Of a DNA stretch of 64,000 nucleotides, positions 34,013 through 42,215 are shown piece by piece. The notes beneath the pieces are model-generated. The model did no database searches. It was not told the origin of the DNA and saw only the letters and a list, made by a program, of their open reading frames with translations. Source of the DNA: Burkholderia sp. OK233 (GTDB lineage: Bacteria; Pseudomonadota; Gammaproteobacteria; Burkholderiales; Burkholderiaceae). The position numbers and the translations under genes were made by a program. Each line of letters starts with the position of its first letter. Position 1 is the first letter of the stretch. Location: contig NZ_OCSR01000002.1 of assembly GCF_900230185.1 (NCBI RefSeq), positions 3,906,001 through 3,970,000 on the forward strand. Reading direction: 5' to 3'.

Positions 34013-34046
34013 TTTCACAATTATTTTCTCTCGCAGGAGATCAGTT

Positions 34047-34391
34047 ATGCAAATTAATGTTATTTGCCGCGCGTTTTTCGTGTTGCTCGGGAGTTCGACG
34101 CTGATCGCGGCGTCGGCTGGACTTTCCGTTGCGCGAGCAGAAACGCCGAACGCCGTGGTCATCAAGAATTTCATGTTTTCTCCGATGGCACTGACGGTCA
34201 AATCCGGCTCGACGGTGACGTGGAAAAATCTCGATGGCGAGCCGCATACGGTCGTAAACGATGCGGGCATGTTCCGCTCCGCCGCGCTCGATCAGAACGA
34301 CACGTTCCAGTTCAAGTTCGACAAGCCCGGCGTCTACAAGGTGTTTTGCGGCATCCACCCGAATATGAAAGAAACGATCACCGTGCAATAG
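34047..34391 (+). CDS. Periplasmic cupredoxin (plastocyanin/amicyanin-like)
   Basis: Type-1 copper protein of 114 residues. A signal peptide MQINVICRAFFVLLGSSTLI... is cut near ARA-ETP (residue 31). The mature 83-residue domain has all four copper ligands: His67 in GEPHTVV, Cys101, His104 and Met107 in VFCGIHPNMKE. The short ligand loop is typical of amicyanin/pseudoazurin-like electron carriers. ATG 34047 has AGGAGA upstream. It is the second gene of an operon with the Tat metallophosphoesterase. It probably carries electrons or copper in the periplasm; the partner is not in the window unless it is the cyt b-like protein. Confidence 0.93.
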   Translation: MQINVICRAFFVLLGSSTLIAASAGLSVARAETPNAVVIKNFMFSPMALTVKSGSTVTWKNLDGEPHTVVNDAGMFRSAALDQNDTFQFKFDKPGVYKVFCGIHPNMKETITVQ

Positions 34392-34786
34392 GTGACGGAT
34401 CGGGTGTGGGGCGTCCGGCACCCCACTGGGCATGCATGGCGTTTTAAACAGTCGCTGCCGATGAGCGCGTTCCAGATTGGCGTGTTTATTGCATCACGCA
34501 GAACTGCCGTGCATGCCCCCATCGCCGCCTCCAACCCCGACGTGGAAGCGGCCTGCCAGCGCGCGCGGCCCGGCCCGTGGATATGCGCGGCGTTGAATCT
34601 TTTACCTGTCTTATCGACGCAAAGCGGACTCGCAAAGCCAGCGTTTAAAGCGCAGGATTACCGTGTTGTCGCTACCCGGCGAGAGGGATGGATTGTTCCA
34701 GCACGAACGCAAGATCGACCCCGCTAAATCGTATGAACAATGTCTGCTGATGTGTCAGACATGTGAGGATTCCGGAGAGTATTGCG
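34392..34786. other. Intergenic gap, no gene seen
   Basis: A 395-bp stretch. The open frames in it have no ribosome site and no protein-like composition. A short inverted repeat, TGTCTG (34741-34746) with CAGACA (34756-34761), lies about 30 nt before the next start codon and could occlude or regulate it. Confidence 0.35.
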
Positions 34787-35593
34787 ATGCTCAACGATAC
34801 CGAATTTTCAAAATCTGCCGGAGAGAGTCCGGAGACTGGCTTCGACGCTGGCGCTGAGCCGCCGGCTGCGGCACCGCCTGTGCGATTTGGACGTCTTGCC
34901 CTGTGTGTTGCGACGGCCAGCGCGCTGGCTTTTGGCGTAGTGGGTACGGTCGTTTACGGTGTCTGGTTCAACCAGGATCAACAAGCGTACGCCGACGCCA
35001 TGGCGCGTGCGCGGCAGGCGCTCGGCACGGCTGCGTCAGCGGCTGCAGGACCGGCCTTGGCGAAATCGATCGCGACGCCACGATCGGCAACTTTCGCGGC
35101 AGTGCCGCGATCGGCGACGGCAGCGGGCGGTATGCAGGCCCCCGCAGTTAAACCGGTGACAACGGGAGCGCAGGTAACAGCAGTTGCGCCGGCGACCACG
35201 GGCACGCAGGCAACAGCAGATCCACCGGCAACAGCACAAATGCAGGCAGCAGCACCGGACGGAGAAGAAGGCGGAAAACTGGCCTCCTGGTCCGGTCCGG
35301 TCACGCGACCCGCGGCGCCTACGGTTAGCGAAACCGTCGTGACCGATGCAACACCCGCCCTGGCCGCGTCGTCTGCCCCAGCGGCGGCGCCGTCCAATCC
35401 TGCTCCCCAGCAGTTAGCTTCAGGGCGTCCCGGCAGAGATGCGCGGCTCGCGCAGCAGGATCGTCGCGCTACTTCGACGGCAAATGCCCGGCACAAAGGC
35501 AGTCTGTTCGCCCGGATGGGCTCATTCCTTCGCCGCGTAAGTTACCGCCAGCATGACACCGGAAACCGGCAAGACATCTATTCCCATCCCTGA
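34787..35593 (+). CDS. Single-pass membrane protein with Ala/Pro/Thr-rich tail
   Basis: Hypothetical protein of 268 residues. After a short acidic N-terminus comes one membrane helix (LALCVATASALAFGVVGTVVYGVW, about 37-60). A long low-complexity segment with TTGTQAT/TTGAQVT-like repeats follows, then a basic end (RRVSYRQHD). It resembles the 9974 gene in plan though not in sequence. ATG 34787 has CGGAGAG upstream. Its end overlaps the start of the diguanylate cyclase gene by 41 nt in another frame, so the two are translated from one mRNA. No family or function is known; a scaffold for the cyclase is conceivable. Confidence 0.7.
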   Translation: MLNDTEFSKSAGESPETGFDAGAEPPAAAPPVRFGRLALCVATASALAFGVVGTVVYGVWFNQDQQAYADAMARARQALGTAASAAAGPALAKSIATPRSATFAAVPRSATAAGGMQAPAVKPVTTGAQVTAVAPATTGTQATADPPATAQMQAAAPDGEEGGKLASWSGPVTRPAAPTVSETVVTDATPALAASSAPAAAPSNPAPQQLASGRPGRDARLAQQDRRATSTANARHKGSLFARMGSFLRRVSYRQHDTGNRQDIYSHP

Positions 35594-36698
35594 GCGGACG
35601 CGTACCCAGCGCGCCGCACTTGGACGCGCCCTCGCGAACCGCTTCCGGCCGGGCCCGGCTGCGATCGCCGCCGCCGCGCTGGTTTGTCTGCTGATTGGCC
35701 TTCTGTATCTGGCGCTGCAAATCCGGACGATCTTTTCCGATCAGTTGAAGCAGGAATACGCGGGGCTCGTTCTCGAAGCGGTCGAACGAGCGGAAAGCGC
35801 CCGGAATCTGGTCGGCACCTGGCAGCAACTTCCCGATGCCACGGAAGCCAGAGCCGCCGGGTATCGGCACGCGCGTACCGAACTCGCCCAGCGCCTCGCG
35901 TCGCTCGCGGCGCTGGTGAATGCGAGCCCGTCGGCGGCGCCGCGTCAGCCGCCAGCTTCGCTCACACCCGACGCCGATCTGCGCGACACGGACGCCGTGC
36001 TTGGCGCGGTGTCGGCCTGGTGGCGGGCGCAGCGCGATGCCGACAGCGCCGATGTGCGCGTTCGGATTGTCCACGTCGCGCGCACGCTGATCGCATTGGC
36101 GGCACTGCTGTTCTGCATGCTGCTCACCGCGCTGGGGATGTATGCCAAACGGAATCGTCTGCTGGCGGGGCAGTCGCACGAATTCGAATGGGCGGCGTTG
36201 CACGACGCGATGACCGGCTTGCCGAACCGGCGCAAGCTGTTCGCCACGCTCGAAGCGGTGGCGACAAAACGGCTCGCGCGCACCGTGCCGCGCAAAATTG
36301 CCGTGCTGTATATCGATCTGGATGGATTCAAGCAGGTCAACGACTCGCTTGGTCACCGTGTCGGCGATGAGTTTCTGATCGCGGTTTCGAAACGCTTTCG
36401 TGCGTCGGTGCGCAAAGTCGATGTCGTCGCCCGGATCGGCGGCGACGAATTCGCCGTCCTGGTCCGCGAATTTTCGACGAATGCGGAGCTCGGCGAAATC
36501 GCGCGGCGGCTCATCGCCTGCGTGGTTCAGACGGACCAGGCGATGGGGGTGGGGCTGGTTCGCGCCAGCATCGGCATCGCCAGTTTTCCGGACCCCGTCG
36601 ACGATTACCATCGCCTCGTGGCCGCGGCCGACGAGGCGATGTACCGGGTCAAGCGCAATGGCAAGAACAGTTATGCGTTCGCCGATCAGTCGAACTGA
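35553..36698 (+). CDS. Membrane-bound diguanylate cyclase (GGDEF)
   Basis: Makes the second messenger c-di-GMP from two GTP. It is 381 residues: membrane helix 1 (about 35-56), a periplasmic part (57-172) with no recognised domain, helix 2 (about 174-197), then the GGDEF domain (about 210-375). The active site is intact, GGDEF at 296-300, and the inhibitory I-site RKVD is at 287-290, five residues before it, so product inhibition is expected. The signal sensed by the periplasmic part is unknown. The start overlaps the previous gene by 41 nt and lacks a clear ribosome site, which argues for coupling. It is convergent with DUF1289. Confidence 0.93.
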   Translation: MTPETGKTSIPIPERTRTQRAALGRALANRFRPGPAAIAAAALVCLLIGLLYLALQIRTIFSDQLKQEYAGLVLEAVERAESARNLVGTWQQLPDATEARAAGYRHARTELAQRLASLAALVNASPSAAPRQPPASLTPDADLRDTDAVLGAVSAWWRAQRDADSADVRVRIVHVARTLIALAALLFCMLLTALGMYAKRNRLLAGQSHEFEWAALHDAMTGLPNRRKLFATLEAVATKRLARTVPRKIAVLYIDLDGFKQVNDSLGHRVGDEFLIAVSKRFRASVRKVDVVARIGGDEFAVLVREFSTNAELGEIARRLIACVVQTDQAMGVGLVRASIGIASFPDPVDDYHRLVAAADEAMYRVKRNGKNSYAFADQSN

Positions 36699-36707
36699 CC
36701 GGCGTCT

Positions 36708-36923
36708 TTATGACGGTTGCGTCTCCGGCGCTTCCGGCGCTTCGGGCACCTCCGGTTTCACCTTGGCCTTGCGGCGCGAAGCGTCATTGATAACCTGATG
36801 GCGCCGGTAGTCGGTCATGTTTTTCCACTCGCGAATCTCGTCCCGGGTGCGCAGGCATCCGATGCAGAAGCCCGTTTTGCCGTCGATTTTGCAAATGTCG
36901 ATGCAGGGTGATTGAATTGCCAT
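36708..36923 (-). CDS. DUF1289 family protein
   Basis: Small protein of 71 residues with the family's four-cysteine start SPCIDICKIDGKTGFCIGCLRTRDEI (Cys7, Cys11, Cys20, Cys23), likely a metal or Fe-S site. W-x-x-M-T-D-Y-R-R follows, then a charged tail with APEAPET repeats. The family's role is unknown. Its ATG (36921-36923) is two bases beyond the stop of dmeF, so it is the last gene of the dmeR-dmeF operon. Whether it takes part in metal handling is not known. Confidence 0.9.
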   Translation of the reverse strand: MAIQSPCIDICKIDGKTGFCIGCLRTRDEIREWKNMTDYRRHQVINDASRRKAKVKPEVPEAPEAPETQPS

Positions 36924-36925
36924 CT

Positions 36926-37996
36926 TCAGGCGATCAGTTCCGTTGGGTTGACTTCGACGGTGACGTGCGAGAGTCCGTTAAAGCGTTTCAGTAACGCATG
37001 ATAGAAACGCGAGTCATGGCGCGCTTCCTGGGTCGCGACGGATATTACCGCACTCATATGACCGGGACCCACGCGCCAGACGTGCAAGTCGAGCACCTTG
37101 TCACCGTTGTTTTCGATAGCGTGGCGCACGTTCTCCGTCATACGCTGGTCGGGGTTTATATCGAGCAGGATCGCACCCGTGTCGCGCATCAGCCCATATG
37201 ACCAGTTCGCAATCACCAGCGCGCCGATGATACCGGCGAGCGGGTCCATCCAGAGCCAGCCAAATTCACGCGCGAGAACGAGGCCGATGATGGCCAGTAC
37301 CGACACCGCGGCGTCCGCGATCACGTGAATGTAGGCCGAGCGGATGTTGTGATCGCGCTGGGCCGCGCTCCCGGCATCGTGATGGGCCGCGTGAGATTGA
37401 TTGTCATGGGCATCGTGGGCATGACCTTCTTCGTGATCGTGCCCCTCGTGGCCATGACTTTCGTGCCCGTGAGCGTGTTCGTCATGTTCATGACCGTGAT
37501 GCGCGTGCCCATGCCCGTGGCTGTGCCCGTGATGATCGCCACGCAGCAGCCACACGCTGGCCAGATTCACCAGCAGCCCGGTCACTGCGATCGGAATCGC
37601 TTCACTGAAATGAATGGGCACCGGCGAGAGAAAGCGCGACACAGCTTCGTAACCGATCAGCAGCGCAATCATGGCCAGCGCAATGGCGCTCGTGAATCCC
37701 GCGAGGTCGCCCAGTTTGCCGGTACCGAATACAAAGCGTGAGTCGCTCGCATGCTTGCGTGCGTACGTATAAGCGAGCGCCGCGATCAGCATCGCCCCCG
37801 CGTGCGTCGACATGTGCAGGCCATCCGCCACGAGCGCCAACGAACCGAACAGGCTGCCGCCGACGATTTCGGCAACCATCATCGCGGCACACAAAACGAT
37901 CACCGCCCATGTTCTGCGTTCGTTCTTTTCGTGGGCTGCGCCCAGAAAAATATGATCGTGTCCCGCGCCGAAGGCAGCGTTTCTGAAGTCACTCAT
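36926..37996 (-). CDS. dmeF: Cation diffusion facilitator, DmeF-type (Ni/Co efflux)
   Basis: Inner-membrane metal/proton antiporter of the CDF family, 356 residues, exporting divalent cations. Six helices carry the paired metal motifs: LVADGLHMSTHAGAM in helix 2 (H-D type modified to D-x-x-H) and AYIHVIADAAVSVLA in helix 5. The cytoplasmic tail from about 290 is the CDF dimerisation domain. The loop between helices 4 and 5 is very long, about 55 residues with roughly 23 histidines. ATG 37994-37996 has GGAGCAGG upstream and starts MSDFRNAAFGAGHDHIFLG, the N-terminus typical of DmeF. It is co-transcribed with the RcnR-type regulator 13 bp upstream, the dmeRF arrangement known in rhizobia for nickel and cobalt. 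Confidence 0.93.
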   Translation of the reverse strand: MSDFRNAAFGAGHDHIFLGAAHEKNERRTWAVIVLCAAMMVAEIVGGSLFGSLALVADGLHMSTHAGAMLIAALAYTYARKHASDSRFVFGTGKLGDLAGFTSAIALAMIALLIGYEAVSRFLSPVPIHFSEAIPIAVTGLLVNLASVWLLRGDHHGHSHGHGHAHHGHEHDEHAHGHESHGHEGHDHEEGHAHDAHDNQSHAAHHDAGSAAQRDHNIRSAYIHVIADAAVSVLAIIGLVLAREFGWLWMDPLAGIIGALVIANWSYGLMRDTGAILLDINPDQRMTENVRHAIENNGDKVLDLHVWRVGPGHMSAVISVATQEARHDSRFYHALLKRFNGLSHVTVEVNPTELIA

Positions 37997-38009
37997 GTCC
38001 TGCTCCGGA

Positions 38010-38285
38010 TTACTTGAAATAGCTGTGAACAACTTCGATGAGTTGTTCTGTGGCGCTGCCAGCAGGGTCTTCGTCAGTATGCGCATCCACCAGGTGATTT
38101 CTGATGTGGTCCTCGAGCACGACCGCCAACAGACCATTCATCGCGCCGCGGCAACTGGTGATCTGCTGAAGGACATCGGCGCAGCCGCGCTCGTCTTCGA
38201 GTGCGCGTTCTATGGCCTCGATCTGCCCCTTGATGCGGCGAACGCGGTTGAGAAGCTTCTGTTTTTCCCGAATCGTGTGACCCAT
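38010..38285 (-). CDS. dmeR: RcnR/CsoR-family metal-sensing repressor (DmeR)
   Basis: All-helical DNA-binding repressor of 91 residues. The metal ligand set is His3, Cys35, His60 and His64, the H-C-H-H pattern of RcnR and DmeR. FrmR has Pro at position 2 and no ligand at 3; CsoR has C-H-C. So a nickel/cobalt sensor is expected: it binds DNA without metal and lets go when Ni or Co binds. The operator-like sequence TACCCTAGGGGGGTA at 38301-38315, just before its start codon, supports autoregulation together with dmeF. Confidence 0.92.
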   Translation of the reverse strand: MGHTIREKQKLLNRVRRIKGQIEAIERALEDERGCADVLQQITSCRGAMNGLLAVVLEDHIRNHLVDAHTDEDPAGSATEQLIEVVHSYFK

Positions 38286-38300
38286 GACTGTGCTCGAAAA

Positions 38301-38315
38301 TACCCTAGGGGGGTA
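38301..38315. promoter_or_regulatory. DmeR/RcnR-type operator (G/C tract with TA flanks)
   Basis: TACCCTAGGGGGGTA has the layout of RcnR-family sites: a G/C tract flanked by inverted TA-rich ends (ATACCC...GGGTAT). It begins 15 bp upstream of the dmeR ATG, where it would block transcription start or elongation. Confidence 0.7.
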
Positions 38316-38477
38316 TATGTTATCAGACTGAACGGGCGCGATCCAGTTCGCCTGCTTCCGGGCCGCACATTCACGCGCCGATCGGTTTCGTGTTAAAAAA
38401 TCGGGACTTGCCGATGTGGGATGAAATGCGTCGGCATGGCCGAAGTCGTTCCGAAGTCATTCGCAGCGGAAGGGTTA

Positions 38478-39323
38478 ATGTCCAGATATTCGTTGATGCG
38501 CGCCATGCAGCGCGTAAGCCGGCCTGAGTGGATTGTTGTTGTGCTGACGGCAACACTGGCGGCCTGCGCGCCGCTGCCACCGGCTGCAAATCAAGCCGCG
38601 GATCAAACCTCGCATCAAGATACGCATCAAGCCCCCGCATCGGGCGCGGCGCGCGCTGCCGACGGGCCGCTGCCCGTTCCGCCGAACCTGATCGCGCTGA
38701 CACAGCCAGCTGGCCAGAAGCGGTTGATGGCCACCGCCAATAACCAGTCGTACTGGCCGCTTTCGGAGTACTTCGAAACGCAGCGCAACGAAGCCTACTG
38801 TTCGGTCGCGACTTCGGTGATGGCGCTCAATGCATTGGGCATTCGCCGGCCCGAGTCGACGCAGTACCCGGATTTCCCCTACTTCTCGCAAGAGGATTTT
38901 TTTCGCAGCGTCGATCCGCAGGTGGCCAACGCCGCGCGAGTATCGAAGGAGGGCATGACGCTTGACCAGCTCAGCATGGCTCTAAGCGCGTTCCCTATCG
39001 AGGTGAGGAGATTCCATGCCGGCGACCTGACGCTCGGTCAGTTTCGCGATCTGATTCGTGACACGACGGGCCACAGCGACCGCTTTGCATTATTGAACTT
39101 CAGGCGGGTAGAGATAGGCGAAGCAGGGGGCGGCCACTGGTCGCCACTAGCCGCCTACGACGCGGCGAGCGACAGCGCGCTGCTTCTCGATGTGGCGCGC
39201 TACAAGTATCCGGCAGTCTGGGTACCGGTCACACAACTGTACGCAGGGGCGCAAGCGGTCGACAACGTGAGCGGACTTTCACGCGGCATCGTGATTGTCG
39301 GCACGCGAGCGAACTCGAACTAA
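38478..39323 (+). CDS. Phytochelatin-synthase-like cysteine peptidase lipoprotein
   Basis: Predicted lipoprotein of 281 residues with lipobox LAAC ending at Cys30 and a polar linker to about residue 70. The domain after it matches the bacterial phytochelatin synthase family (papain-like fold). It has Cys108 in NEAYCSVATSVMALNAL, His220 in GGGHWSPLAAYD and Asp238 in LLLDVARYKYPAVWV, the catalytic triad, at the normal spacing. Bacterial members hydrolyse glutathione to gamma-Glu-Cys and mostly do not make phytochelatin. ATG 38478 has AAGGG upstream. It is divergent from the dmeRF operon, so metal or thiol handling in the envelope is suggested by context. Confidence 0.88.
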   Translation: MSRYSLMRAMQRVSRPEWIVVVLTATLAACAPLPPAANQAADQTSHQDTHQAPASGAARAADGPLPVPPNLIALTQPAGQKRLMATANNQSYWPLSEYFETQRNEAYCSVATSVMALNALGIRRPESTQYPDFPYFSQEDFFRSVDPQVANAARVSKEGMTLDQLSMALSAFPIEVRRFHAGDLTLGQFRDLIRDTTGHSDRFALLNFRRVEIGEAGGGHWSPLAAYDAASDSALLLDVARYKYPAVWVPVTQLYAGAQAVDNVSGLSRGIVIVGTRANSN

Positions 39324-39400
39324 CTGACTGACGTTCTTCCGGACTACGCGGTCACGCGGTCACGCCGACCGCCGACGGGCGAAAATTGGTTGCGCGCGCA

Positions 39401-40048
39401 TCAATCATCCTCGTTGCGCCATTCGATAAGCCCCTCTCGCGCGTTCAATTCGATAAACGACGGCAGAGCCCGCAGCCCGCGGATATAGTGCGCGAGATGT
39501 GGCCAGCCGAGTGCGGGGCGCGGCATGTTGCGTGTCCAGCGCATCACCACGACCGCCAGAAAATCGGCCGTGCTGAGCTTGCCGCCGACCAGGTAGGCAC
39601 GTCCGTCGGCGAGATCGGCGTCGAGCCGGTCACAGGCGTCTTCGATGTGCCGCCGCGCGAGCGCCCGGACTGCTTCGGCGCCGGCAGGATCGCCGTCGAC
39701 GTCCGCGTAAAACCAGTCGCGCATGGAGGGCAGCAGCGTGTTGGCCAGATAGATCATCAGTTCCAGCCACGCGGCCCGGTCGGCGGAACCCGGCGCCGGC
39801 GCGAGCGCGGCTTCAGGATGCCGCTCGGCGAGCAGCATCAGCAACGCGGCCGACTCGTGGCGCGGCGCTCCGTCGACTACCAGTGTGGGAACGCGGCCCG
39901 AGGGATTCAGCCGCAGATATTCAGGGTTTCGCTGATTGCCGGCGTCGATGTCGACAAGATGGACGTCGAACGGAATGCCCATTTCAATCAACATCCAGTG
40001 AACGGCCATGCTTGCCGCGCCCGGCGAGTAGTAAAGACGATAGTCCAT
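39401..40048 (-). CDS. Glutathione S-transferase family protein
   Basis: Two-domain GST of 215 residues. The N-terminal YRLYYSPGAASMAVHWMLIEMGIPFDVHLVD holds the probable catalytic Tyr/Ser region of beta- or theta-like bacterial GSTs. The cis-Pro loop is SGRVPTLVVDG and the glutathione contact is HESAALLMLL. The C-terminal helical domain has LSTADFLAVVVMRW. It is unrelated in detail to the GST at 27087. It is probably a single gene: convergent with the phytochelatin-synthase-like gene, and separated from the transporter genes by a terminator. Confidence 0.92.
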   Translation of the reverse strand: MDYRLYYSPGAASMAVHWMLIEMGIPFDVHLVDIDAGNQRNPEYLRLNPSGRVPTLVVDGAPRHESAALLMLLAERHPEAALAPAPGSADRAAWLELMIYLANTLLPSMRDWFYADVDGDPAGAEAVRALARRHIEDACDRLDADLADGRAYLVGGKLSTADFLAVVVMRWTRNMPRPALGWPHLAHYIRGLRALPSFIELNAREGLIEWRNEDD

Positions 40049-40115
40049 TCATTCGCTCCGCATACTCATTCGATTCGATCGACTTCAACTCGGGCGAAGT
40101 CTAGCGCGATTCGTG

Positions 40116-40149
40116 AAAAAAAGGGCTGGCGCCCAAAGCGACCAGCCCC
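40116..40149 (-). terminator. Intrinsic terminator of the DUF3311-symporter operon
   Basis: On the minus strand GGGCTGG (40148-40142) pairs with CCAGCCC (40129-40123) and is followed by seven T (40122-40116). It lies 35 bp after the symporter stop. Confidence 0.85.
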
Positions 40150-40183
40150 TTCAACCGCTATACAGAAAGATACGAAGAAAACC

Positions 40184-41656
40184 TCAATGCACCGGCGCGT
40201 GAGTCTGCTCGACCGACCGCGGCTGCGTCACAGCGCTCACCACAGCAAAAACGATCACGTTCACGGCCAATGCCAGGAAGCCGATATTGACGTCCTTCAA
40301 CGCGTCAGGCAGAAACGGCATCAACTGCCCGATACTCAGATGCATGGTCGTCGTCACCGTTACGACCGCAACGCCCGCAAGAATCCCGCAAAACGCGCCG
40401 TACTTGGTCGCCCGGTTGTGCGGCAGCAAACTGCAGATCACTGCCGGAAACAGTTGGGTCACGAAGCTGTAGCCCATCAGCAGCAACGCCACGATCGTCT
40501 CGCCGCCATGCAGCGTAAAGCCCACCGCAACCAGCGCCACCACCGGCACCAGCAAGCGCGCGAGGTTGGCCACCGTCGCGTCCGACGCATTGCGGCTCAC
40601 CATGCCGCGATACACGTCGTTGGCGAGCAGCGTGGACGCCGACGTCAGGATCATCGAGCCCGGCACCAGCGCCGTCAGAATCCCGGCCGCGCCGATCACG
40701 CCGACGAACCACGGATCGAAAGTCTGCAACGACAAACGGAACAGCGACAGGTCGATATCGCCACCCTTCAGGCCCGGCACCTTCAGCGTCGCCGCAAAGC
40801 CCACGAAGAACACGAACAGCAGAATCAACTGATACAGCGGCAGCACCATCGCGTTGCGCCGGAAAATACGTTCGTCCTTCGCGGTGAAAATCGAGCCGAA
40901 CGTGTGCGGCCACATGAAGAAACCCAACGCGGTCAGGAGCACGGTCGACTGGAACCAGGTCACGCTCGAACCCTTCGCCGGGAAGGTCAGGAAGCCGGGG
41001 CGCGCGGCGTCGATGGCGTGGAACATCTCGCCGAAGCCGCCGTAGTAGTGCAACGGCAGATAAATGCCGAGGAACAGCACGATCGCCAGAATCAATATAT
41101 CCTTCACCACCGAATTCCACGCGGAGCCGCGCACACCGGAGACGATCACATAAGACGTCACCACCGCGGCGCCGATCCAGATGGCGGCCGTCGACGAAAT
41201 CGCGCCATACGAGGCCGTCGCCACGATGATGCCGAGTCCCTTGAGTTGCAGCACGAGGTACGGTATCAGCGCGGCCACACCGACTAGCGCAACCAGGGTG
41301 CCGAGCGCGGGGCTCTCATACTTGCGCGCGAAGAAGTGCGGTTGTGAGACGAGACGGTGATTCTTCGCATAACGCCAGATGGGCGGCAGCATCCAGTACG
41401 AAATGATGTACGCCAGCGTGCCGTAGGCAAGAATGTAGTAGACCGGCGCGCCCTTGCCATAAGCAAAGCCGCTGCCGCCGAGGAAGGTGAAGGTGGTGTA
41501 GATTTCGCCCGCCATCAGCAGGAACACGAACGCGGTGCCGAAGCTGCGGCCGCCCACGGTCCACTGTTCGAGGCTCATGTCGTGACCGCGCCGCGCGCGC
41601 ACGCCCAGGTACAGCGCAAACAGCGTAATGGCCGCAATGATGACGAGTGCGCTCAT
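40184..41656 (-). CDS. Sodium:solute symporter family transporter (monocarboxylate-type)
   Basis: Inner-membrane SSS-family carrier of 490 residues with about 13 helices. The start MSALVIIAAITLFALYLGVRARRGHDMSLEQWTVGGRSFG is typical of the MctP-like branch. So are FLLMAGEIYTTFTFLGGSGFAYGKGAPVYY, GVRGSAWNSVVKDILIL and MILTSASTLLANDVYRG (sodium-site region). Relatives take up monocarboxylates such as pyruvate, lactate or acetate; the exact substrate is inferred only by family. The ATG at 41654-41656 overlaps the DUF3311 stop by four bases (ATGA). Confidence 0.93.
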   Translation of the reverse strand: MSALVIIAAITLFALYLGVRARRGHDMSLEQWTVGGRSFGTAFVFLLMAGEIYTTFTFLGGSGFAYGKGAPVYYILAYGTLAYIISYWMLPPIWRYAKNHRLVSQPHFFARKYESPALGTLVALVGVAALIPYLVLQLKGLGIIVATASYGAISSTAAIWIGAAVVTSYVIVSGVRGSAWNSVVKDILILAIVLFLGIYLPLHYYGGFGEMFHAIDAARPGFLTFPAKGSSVTWFQSTVLLTALGFFMWPHTFGSIFTAKDERIFRRNAMVLPLYQLILLFVFFVGFAATLKVPGLKGGDIDLSLFRLSLQTFDPWFVGVIGAAGILTALVPGSMILTSASTLLANDVYRGMVSRNASDATVANLARLLVPVVALVAVGFTLHGGETIVALLLMGYSFVTQLFPAVICSLLPHNRATKYGAFCGILAGVAVVTVTTTMHLSIGQLMPFLPDALKDVNIGFLALAVNVIVFAVVSAVTQPRSVEQTHAPVH

Positions 41657-41868
41657 GATCGGACCTCCTCGGCTTCTGCGGCAAGCTGCCGGTTGCTCGG
41701 GTCCAGACGGTAGATGATCGCCATGATGATCGAACTCAGCACCACCCACATGACGATCCAGGCCAGCACGAACGGCATGCCGAGCACCAGCGGCTCGACA
41801 CGATTCACAAACGGGACGCCGAGCAGAATGCCGATGAACGGCAGCGCGGCGAGTACACGAAGCAACAT
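41653..41868 (-). CDS. DUF3311 small membrane subunit
   Basis: Two-helix inner-membrane protein of 71 residues: LLRVLAALPFIGILLGVPFVNRVEPLVLGMPFVLAWIVMWVVLSSIIMAIIYRLD. DUF3311 proteins are regularly encoded just before SSS-family carriers and are thought to be accessory subunits, like YhdT with PanF. Here the stop overlaps the carrier's start (ATGA), so production is coupled. The ATG (41866-41868) has GAGGAGC upstream. Confidence 0.92.
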   Translation of the reverse strand: MLLRVLAALPFIGILLGVPFVNRVEPLVLGMPFVLAWIVMWVVLSSIIMAIIYRLDPSNRQLAAEAEEVRS

Positions 41869-42215
41869 GGGGGCAGCTCCTCGAACCGGTAAGTACGTCT
41901 CGTTGAAAGTGCGGCTTCGCTGGGGACTGTATGCCTGATGCTTCGGTTACGTAAAGTAAGTCAAAAAAGTGTAGGCTTTCCGAAAGTTGTGCGCGCATCT
42001 TTCGGCGCTCGTCTGCTGCGGTGCAGCGCCGCGCGCTGTGTGCATCGCCCCGTTTTTCGCCAATTTGCGTGCCGCGCCGCGATATCATCTGAGCCACGCA
42101 ACGCGAGCAACAATCTGGACCGCCCGAAGGCGTCCGGCACTTCAACCTGGCGTGGCGCGCCGATGGGCAGTCAGTCGATCAGCCCGCCCGCGCCGCTGCC
42201 CGAAACGGATCGCAT
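41869..42215. other. Divergent intergenic region, promoters expected
   Basis: A 347-bp gap between the DUF3311-symporter operon (leftward) and marC-like gene (rightward). The part near 41938-41985 is A+T richer (TAAAGTAAGTCAAAAAAGTG) and is the likeliest promoter zone. I see no ORF with a ribosome site, no strong repeat and no hairpin. Confidence 0.4.

Noticed and set aside
34392..34727. A 111-codon frame after the cupredoxin gene
   Set aside because: It starts at the cupredoxin stop without a ribosome site and has no protein-like pattern.
37384..37560. The CATG-rich run as a tandem DNA repeat or CRISPR-like array
   Set aside because: It is the coding sequence of the histidine-rich loop of DmeF, read on the minus strand; the units are not of constant length.
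39386..41287. A 633-codon open frame on the plus strand
   Set aside because: It lies antisense to the GST and the sodium:solute symporter genes, is Arg/His/Gln-rich with no family motif, and crosses the intrinsic terminator between them. A high-GC shadow frame.
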